Shown here in pieces: positions 12,932-17,659 of a stretch of DNA of 17,659 bases (position 1 is the first letter of the stretch; each line of letters begins with the position of its first letter). Below the pieces are notes generated by a model that saw only the letters and a program-made list of their open reading frames with translations, did not search any database and was not told where the DNA came from. Position numbers and translations under genes: made by a program. The stretch is from positions 1-17,659 of the forward strand of contig JAFXWI010000052.1 in assembly GCA_017542915.1 (NCBI GenBank), written 5' to 3'. Source of the DNA: Paludibacteraceae bacterium (GTDB lineage: Bacteria > Bacteroidota > Bacteroidia > Bacteroidales > Paludibacteraceae).

Positions 12932-13961
12932 TGAAGAACTCTGGGAACGTTGGCGGTGCGAAGTAGATAAAGGGCAAGGTAAAGAGCGAATCGATAAATA
13001 CCTTGCTGAGCACATGACCAATACGAGCCGCAACCGTATTCAGACGGCTGCGGACGCCGGAAACGTGTGGGTGAACGGCAAAGCCGTTGCCTCCAACTAC
13101 CGCGTCAAACCCGGGGATATAATACAAGTCCTGCTCGATCATGAGCCCCATGATTTCACGATCACACCGGAGAATATCCCGCTGAACATCGTTTATGAGG
13201 ACGATGATCTGTTGGTGGTCAATAAACCCGCCGGATTAGTCGTTCACCCAGGACACGGCAACTACGAGCACACGCTTCTTCATGCGCTTGCTTGGCATTT
13301 TGAAGAAGAATTAAAAAATCAACATTCCAAACTCAAACTTGATATCAACAATCCCGATATCGGTTTGGTACACCGTATAGACAAAGACACTTCGGGACTG
13401 CTGCTTATTGCCAAGACTCCGGAAGCGAAAGCGCATCTGGCTCGCCAGTTCTTCGACCATACGACCGAGCGCACCTATAATGCCCTTGTTTGGGGTACTT
13501 TCCAAGAGGATAGCGGAACCGTAGAAGGTGCTTTGGCGCGTGATAACCGAGACCGCACTATCTACCGCGTTTGGGATTTGGAGGAATGTCCGCAAGCCAA
13601 AGAGGCTATCACCCATTGGAGAGTGTTGGAGCGGTTTCCGTACGTGACGCTGGTAGAATGTCGACTGGAGACCGGACGCACCCACCAGATACGCGTACAC
13701 ATGAAGCATATAGGACATCCGCTTTTTGCAGACGAGAAATACGGCGGATGCGAGATACTCAAAGGTCTTCGAACGCAGAAATACCGGCAATATATCGAAA
13801 ACTGCTTTGCGCTCTGTCCGCGGCAAGTCTTACACGCGCGTACATTAGGATTCACGCACCCGCGCACGGGCGAGAGAATGTTCTTCGATTCGGAATGGCC
13901 GGAAGATATGACCGCACTAATAGACAAATGGCGGCACTATGAACCAAACACGCTCAATTAG
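12915..13961 (+). CDS. rluD: 23S rRNA pseudouridine synthase, RluA/RluD family
   Basis: A 348-residue enzyme that converts uridines to pseudouridine, in RluD's case 1911/1915/1917 of 23S rRNA helix 69. An S4 RNA-binding domain covers about 20-80 (ERIDKYLAEHMTNTSRNRIQTAADAGNVWVNG). The catalytic domain follows, with HRIDKDTSGLLL, whose first Asp (about residue 156) is the expected catalytic one, then VVNKPAGLVVHPG upstream and GRTHQIRVHMKHIGHPLFAD downstream. ATG 12915 is chosen, overlapping the PASTA gene by 17 nt; a GTG at 12894 would add seven residues and is less likely. RluD rather than RluC is inferred from the PASTA neighbour and motif pattern, so the exact target is not proven. Confidence 0.88.
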   Translation: METGFDEELWERWRCEVDKGQGKERIDKYLAEHMTNTSRNRIQTAADAGNVWVNGKAVASNYRVKPGDIIQVLLDHEPHDFTITPENIPLNIVYEDDDLLVVNKPAGLVVHPGHGNYEHTLLHALAWHFEEELKNQHSKLKLDINNPDIGLVHRIDKDTSGLLLIAKTPEAKAHLARQFFDHTTERTYNALVWGTFQEDSGTVEGALARDNRDRTIYRVWDLEECPQAKEAITHWRVLERFPYVTLVECRLETGRTHQIRVHMKHIGHPLFADEKYGGCEILKGLRTQKYRQYIENCFALCPRQVLHARTLGFTHPRTGERMFFDSEWPEDMTALIDKWRHYEPNTLN

Positions 13962-13969
13962 CGTACGGA

Positions 13970-14740
13970 TTATTCGGGACTGTTGTAATTACGTCCGTAA
14001 GAGCGGTAACTATCCTTCTCTATCTCTATCGTCGGTTCCTCAAAATGCTCCAACGGCGTCAGTTGCCAAGCGATATATTTGATGGTTAGGCCTCGGTCTA
14101 ACCATTGTTTTTCATAATGGGTCTTGAGCGCTTGCGCATCCGGATATTGGTCTGAGGCATATAAATCATCCGTATTAGCGATCACCGGATAGGGATTCAA
14201 ACGGAGCATCTCTGTCGTATAAGTATAGAGGAACGGACTGTCGGTCTTGAGATGAATAAGTCCGGAAGGCTTGACAATCTGCTGATAGCGAGCCATGAAA
14301 TAGGTGGAAGTCAAGCGTTTGGTAGCTTTCTTCATCTGCGGGTCACAGAACGTGATCCAGATCTCATCCACCTCATCTTTGACAAAGAATGAAGTAATGA
14401 ACTCGATATTCGTTCTCAGGAAAGCGGCGTTTGTGAGTCCTTCCTCCACCGCCTGTTTGGCTCCTGCCCACATACGTGCGCCTTTAATATCCACGCCGAT
14501 GAAGTTCTTCTCGGGATATTTCTTCGCCAAACCCACGGTATATTCGCCTCGTCCGCAGCCTAACTCCAACACAATCGGATGATCGTTATGGAAGAATTTC
14601 TCCCTCCAATGACCTGCCATCTCGTTCTCAATACGGTCATTAATCCGCTGACCATTTTCATACAAAGCCTGCGCACCACATTGGAAGACATTATCAAATG
14701 TCTCCATTTCAGCGAACTTTTTTAACTTATTCTTTCCCAT
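13970..14740 (-). CDS. trmB: tRNA (guanine-46-N7)-methyltransferase
   Basis: A 256-residue SAM-dependent enzyme that makes 7-methylguanosine at position 46 of tRNA. SAM-binding motif VLELGCGRGEYTVGLA at about 57-72, with acidic Asp84 in FIGVDIKGARM. The family motif appears as TFCDPQMKKATKRL (130-143) in place of the proteobacterial FPDPWPKKRH form, which is how Bacteroidota members usually read. KTDS near 166 is the late substrate motif. It is the last gene of the - strand operon, overlaps gldH by 14 nt, and its stop is only 8 nt from the convergent rluD stop. Confidence 0.92.
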   Translation of the reverse strand: MGKNKLKKFAEMETFDNVFQCGAQALYENGQRINDRIENEMAGHWREKFFHNDHPIVLELGCGRGEYTVGLAKKYPEKNFIGVDIKGARMWAGAKQAVEEGLTNAAFLRTNIEFITSFFVKDEVDEIWITFCDPQMKKATKRLTSTYFMARYQQIVKPSGLIHLKTDSPFLYTYTTEMLRLNPYPVIANTDDLYASDQYPDAQALKTHYEKQWLDRGLTIKYIAWQLTPLEHFEEPTIEIEKDSYRSYGRNYNSPE

Positions 14741-15242
14741 TTCGTATGATTTCTATTCCCACATCCGTAATACCTCTCAAGAGCGAATCCCGCATTCCAT
14801 GCCGGATAGAGAGGCTGTAATGACCTGTAGCGGGGTAATGGTAATTGGATTCCAAGAGAACAGGCATCTCGATGAACCCGTGGTGTTTGTTACCAAGCCA
14901 CTGTCCGCGATCATCCGCCAAGTAGAACTCGATGGTGTCGCTACGCAGACTATCCTCTACAAACAGCCACATATTCTGATACGGATACCGCTCTGTATGC
15001 CTAACATACACGAGCAACTGATAATCCGGCTGAGCGTCCTCTATCGTATAATCGAACCGCACAACCGAATCCATATGCCATTTATCCGAAGAACTCATCG
15101 CTCCGTCCGAATAAGAGATCGGGCTAAATTGGCTGTACACGATATCGCTTCGACAATTCGTCAGAAAAAACGCGGCACACAGACCAATCCACAAAGGACC
15201 GATTAGGCTCTTGAATTTGGAGGATGTTTTAGCTGTTTTCAT
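14727..15242 (-). CDS. gldH: Gliding motility/T9SS-associated lipoprotein GldH
   Basis: A 171-residue lipoprotein. The N-terminus has a hydrophobic signal (FKSLIGPLWIGLCAAFF) ending in LTNC, so Cys30 is the lipidated residue. The rest is a beta-rich domain of the GldH family, required for gliding in Flavobacterium and common in Bacteroidales that do not glide. The biochemical role is unknown. Its start ATGA overlaps the ricT stop by 4 nt, which implies translational coupling. The identity comes from the sequence pattern plus the holB–PSP1–gldH order typical of Bacteroidota. Confidence 0.82.
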   Translation of the reverse strand: MKTAKTSSKFKSLIGPLWIGLCAAFFLTNCRSDIVYSQFSPISYSDGAMSSSDKWHMDSVVRFDYTIEDAQPDYQLLVYVRHTERYPYQNMWLFVEDSLRSDTIEFYLADDRGQWLGNKHHGFIEMPVLLESNYHYPATGHYSLSIRHGMRDSLLRGITDVGIEIIRNGKE

Positions 15243-16354
15243 CGTCTGTCCCTCCTGTCTCTGCGGTCATTGCGGTTCGAATGATTCGGACGGTTTTTCT
15301 TCTTGTCAAAACGCGTCACATCGCCGTGTCCGGTCTGGTATCCGATCTCTGTAGAGACAGCTCGCGTACCTTCCAAGGTATCGGGTTTCTCTCCTCGGCG
15401 GTTCATAGCGATGATCTCATGCGCACGTGCCGCAGAGAGCGTCGTCAGATTACCAGCGTGCTGCGGATCAGACGAATACGTCACGGTGCCTGCCAAAGGA
15501 TCGGAAGCAAAGAAATACCACGTAGCATCCTTGGTCTCCAGCTCTATATGACGGTTTGGCAGTTTCTTGGACGCATCCTCATATACCGGCACCTCGTAGT
15601 TGAGACAACACTTCAGTTTGGCGCACATGCCTGCAAGTTTCTGCGGGTTCGGAGATATATTCTGCAAACGAGCGGCACCTGTTCCGACGGAAGAGAAATT
15701 GATGAGCCAAGTGGAGCAGCATAACTCCCGTCCGCAAGGACCGGTTCCACCAATACGTCCTGCTTCCTGACGCGCACCGATCTGCTTCATCTCCACACGA
15801 ATACGGAAAGTCTCGGCATATACTTTGATCAGTTGGCGGAAGTCCACACGACCATCAGCTATATAGAAGAAGATCGCTTTCGAACCGTCTCCTTGGTACT
15901 CCACGTCACCTATCTTCATCTCCAAACCAAGCGATTTAGCCAACTCACGCGCTTTGATCATCGTCTGGTGTTCACGGGCATGTGCCTGCTCAGCACGCGC
16001 CAAATCGTCCTCTGTAGCCACACGGATGACCTGACGGATCTCATATCGCGAAGCATCGATCTTATTCTTTTTGATCTGCAGCTCCACCAGTTTGCCGGTG
16101 AGAACTACTTCACCCAGATCATAACCAGGGTTCGCCTCTACTACCACTTTGACGCCTTTCTCCATAGGCAGATGAGCCGTATTATGGAAATAGCCCTTAC
16201 GTGTATTTTTGAACTGAACCTCCACAAGGTCAGTCAATTGGGTATTCTCCGGCAGATCGGACAACCAATCGCTCACAGGCAACATATGCGCCGAGTTGCG
16301 CTTCGTAGCCGCTGCCGATAATTCATTTGACATATGATAGTTGATATTTGACAT
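15239..16354 (-). CDS. ricT: PSP1-domain protein, RicT/YaaT family
   Basis: A 371-residue cytoplasmic protein. The PSP1 domain spans about 90-265, with the conserved cysteine groups PCGRELCC (Cys207, 212, 213) and GMCAKLKCC (Cys244, 249, 250) that in Bacillus RicT take part in Fe-S binding within the RicAFT complex, which affects mRNA processing. RicA and RicF partners are not in the window. The C-terminal tail is low-complexity and basic (KKKNRPNHSNRNDRRDRR), possibly RNA-binding. Start ATG 16354 is chosen: it lies 2 nt after the holB stop. An upstream ATG at 16399 would overlap holB by 43 nt; a later one at 16333 is also possible. Confidence 0.87.
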   Translation of the reverse strand: MSNINYHMSNELSAAATKRNSAHMLPVSDWLSDLPENTQLTDLVEVQFKNTRKGYFHNTAHLPMEKGVKVVVEANPGYDLGEVVLTGKLVELQIKKNKIDASRYEIRQVIRVATEDDLARAEQAHAREHQTMIKARELAKSLGLEMKIGDVEYQGDGSKAIFFYIADGRVDFRQLIKVYAETFRIRVEMKQIGARQEAGRIGGTGPCGRELCCSTWLINFSSVGTGAARLQNISPNPQKLAGMCAKLKCCLNYEVPVYEDASKKLPNRHIELETKDATWYFFASDPLAGTVTYSSDPQHAGNLTTLSAARAHEIIAMNRRGEKPDTLEGTRAVSTEIGYQTGHGDVTRFDKKKNRPNHSNRNDRRDRRDRR

Positions 16355-16356
16355 GT

Positions 16357-17514
16357 TTATTGTTTGGGCTTTTTGATTAATACAATCATTTGCAGGCACA
16401 GATCGAAGAAGATCATCTTGGCGTTACCGTTCTGCTCTATCTGCCGCTCGGCGAGATCGAGTTGGTTCATGATACCTTCCACATTGCCGTTATGGATAAA
16501 AGGCGCGAATTTAACGGAGAAATCCCGCTCTGCCTCCATCTGATAATTGAGTTCGGGCTGACCGATATTACGGATATAGTTCTCTCGCACCTGTTGCTGC
16601 GCGTATTGTAGGAAATGTTTCTGTTTCTCGCGTCCGACCTTGCTGTCCGACATCTCAATACTCCACTGACGAAGCCGTTTGAGGGACTCAAATTTCTTCT
16701 GCGGATCTTTGAGCACACCAACGGTATAAGCGTCTCGGAAAAGAGCGATGAAATCGCGCAGTTCTTGCTGATTCTCCTCGGATTCATCGGCTTTTTTGAG
16801 GGCAGCGAGGTACGAACCGTTCGCAATACGGACAAGGTCGTTGGCTTTGACCTCATCAATCCCTTTCTGCTGCAAAGCCTCAGCGATGATCTGCGTCTCT
16901 AATCGCGGTACGCGCACCGTCTGCACACGAGACTGAATAGTAGCCAGCAACTGCTCCGGATGCTCAGAGACCATCAGAAAGACGGTTCTAGCAGGTGGTT
17001 CCTCCAAGAGTTTGAGCAACTTGTTAGCCGTGGTGATATTCATCTTCTCCGGCTGCCAGATGATCATTACCTTGTAGCCGTTTCCATAAGGTTTGAGACT
17101 CAACTTACGGAGGATCTCGCCGCTCTCTTTCTCATAGATCATCGACTGCTTGGTCTCCACGCCTAAAGCCTGATGCCAATCGTCCAGATCGAAATAATGC
17201 TTGTTCAGAATAATACCTCTCCATTGCTCCAAGAACGAGTCGCAGGTCTCGTCCGAACCGACAATAGGAAAGACGAAATGCAGGTCCGGATGCTGCAAAT
17301 GCTCAAACTGCAGACAGGTCGGGCATGTACCGCAACTATCCGTCTCCGTTCGGTTCGGGCAGTTGAGATATTGGGCATAAGCAAGTGCTAACTGCAACTT
17401 ACCGATACCCGATATACCCGTAAAAAGTTGCGCATGAGGTATTCGTCCCTCACGCACCGCCTGACGCAGCAGTTGCTTCGTTCCTTCTTGTCCTATGATC
17501 TCACGAAAAAGCAA
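16357..17514 (-). CDS. holB: DNA polymerase III delta' subunit (clamp loader)
   Basis: A 385-residue clamp-loader subunit. It begins LFREIIGQEGTKQLLRQAVREGRIPHAQLF, the usual delta'/DnaX opening. The nucleotide-binding loop is GISGIGKL (33-40), close to a Walker A motif. A four-cysteine zinc module is at Cys52, 61, 64 and 67. The sensor/lid region with LLKLLEEPPARTVFLMVSEH (about 165-185) and a collar domain follow. The start is TTG 17514: an in-frame TAA lies two codons upstream and the next ATG is more than 100 residues in, past the Walker loop, so TTG is close to forced. A heptad repeat ends right at this codon. First of the holB–ricT–gldH–trmB run; an upstream gene ends 17 nt before it. 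Confidence 0.9.
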   Translation of the reverse strand: MLFREIIGQEGTKQLLRQAVREGRIPHAQLFTGISGIGKLQLALAYAQYLNCPNRTETDSCGTCPTCLQFEHLQHPDLHFVFPIVGSDETCDSFLEQWRGIILNKHYFDLDDWHQALGVETKQSMIYEKESGEILRKLSLKPYGNGYKVMIIWQPEKMNITTANKLLKLLEEPPARTVFLMVSEHPEQLLATIQSRVQTVRVPRLETQIIAEALQQKGIDEVKANDLVRIANGSYLAALKKADESEENQQELRDFIALFRDAYTVGVLKDPQKKFESLKRLRQWSIEMSDSKVGREKQKHFLQYAQQQVRENYIRNIGQPELNYQMEAERDFSVKFAPFIHNGNVEGIMNQLDLAERQIEQNGNAKMIFFDLCLQMIVLIKKPKQ

Positions 17515-17554
17515 TTCTTAATTCTTAATTCTTAATTTTTAATTTTTAATTCTG
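17513..17554 (-). repeat. Heptanucleotide tandem repeat at the holB start
   Basis: Six 7-nt units on the + strand: AATTCTT at 17513, 17520 and 17527, AATTTTT at 17534 and 17541, AATTCTG at 17548. The array contains the stop codon of the upstream gene (17532-17534) and two bases of the holB TTG start (17512-17514), so the whole spacer is repeat. Confidence 0.75.
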
Positions 17555-17659
17555 CTCTAAGAGCAGCTACCATCTCTGCGTACTCTGCATCAGAGAGATA
17601 AACCTTACCCGGGTTCATTTGGAATGTACCTCCGTAGTCCGGTCCGTCCACATATTTCG
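17532..17659 (-). CDS. Uncharacterised protein, C-terminal end only
   Basis: The frame is open from the window edge to TAA at 17534-17532, about 41 codons. It ends YGGTFQMNPGKVYLSDAEY and then AEMVAALRAELKIKN. The codon use and the clear amphipathic last helix look like a real gene. It precedes holB by 17 nt on the same strand and is probably in the same operon. The family cannot be named from this fragment. The last residues KIKN are encoded by the heptad repeat, so the original stop may have been displaced by repeat growth. Confidence 0.65.
   Translation of the reverse strand, partial: KYVDGPDYGGTFQMNPGKVYLSDAEYAEMVAALRAELKIKN

Noticed and set aside
13964..13999. TACGGA/TCCGTA inverted repeat between rluD and trmB as a terminator
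   Set aside because: Only six pairs with a 24-nt loop, mostly inside trmB, and no U-run.
1..17659. CRISPR array, prophage or integrative element
   Set aside because: No spaced direct repeats of the right size, and no integrase, structural or transfer genes; the only mobile object supported is the intron.

Overview
The window reads as the chromosome of a member of the Bacteroidota, most likely a Bacteroidales. Evidence for this is the gldH–PSP1 (ricT)–holB cluster, a surface protein with a type IX secretion (T9SS) C-terminal sorting domain, and Bacteroidota-type promoters (a TAnnTTTG -7 box with an upstream TTG box). Most genes also lack a Shine-Dalgarno sequence, and the tRNA has no encoded CCA end. 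No phage, plasmid or insertion-sequence backbone is visible.

The most interesting object is a tRNA-Leu(UAA) gene (1527-2297) interrupted in its anticodon by a 685-nt group I intron (1562-2246). The intron carries its own HNH homing endonuclease gene (1581-2075). Helices P1 and P3-P9 can all be paired by eye, the intron ends in G, and removing it leaves a perfect 86-nt class II tRNA. The insertion point, between U34 and A35, is the one used by the well-known cyanobacterial and plastid tRNA-Leu(UAA) intron, although the host is not a cyanobacterium.

Layout. 1-794: 3' end of an unrecognised gene, with weak resemblance to the uracil-DNA glycosylase superfamily. 795-1452: gene-free spacer rich in inverted and 11-bp tandem repeats. 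1453-2297: promoter, leader hairpin and split tRNA-Leu. 2331-7517: two-gene unit on the + strand, a large secreted T9SS cargo protein and an OmpA/LysM outer-membrane protein. It starts 33 nt after the tRNA with no visible promoter of its own, so it may be co-transcribed with the tRNA. 7528-9971: nadB followed by an NlpC/P60 peptidase gene on the - strand. 10141-11676: gpmI on the + strand. 11746-11958: small Ala/Glu/Pro-rich lipoprotein on the - strand, divergent from a PASTA protein–rluD pair (12089-13961). 13970-17659: a - strand operon reading uncharacterised gene–holB–ricT (PSP1)–gldH–trmB, with overlapping or nearly touching genes.

Five promoters share a tight layout: TTGCATAT or a close variant, exactly 15 nt, then TAnnTTTGCA. 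Two 7-nt tandem repeats (8331-8365 and 17513-17554) fill short spacers and run into the unusual GTG and TTG start codons of nlpC/p60 and holB. The rest is ordinary housekeeping: NAD synthesis, glycolysis, rRNA and tRNA modification, replication clamp loading, and gliding/T9SS envelope functions.
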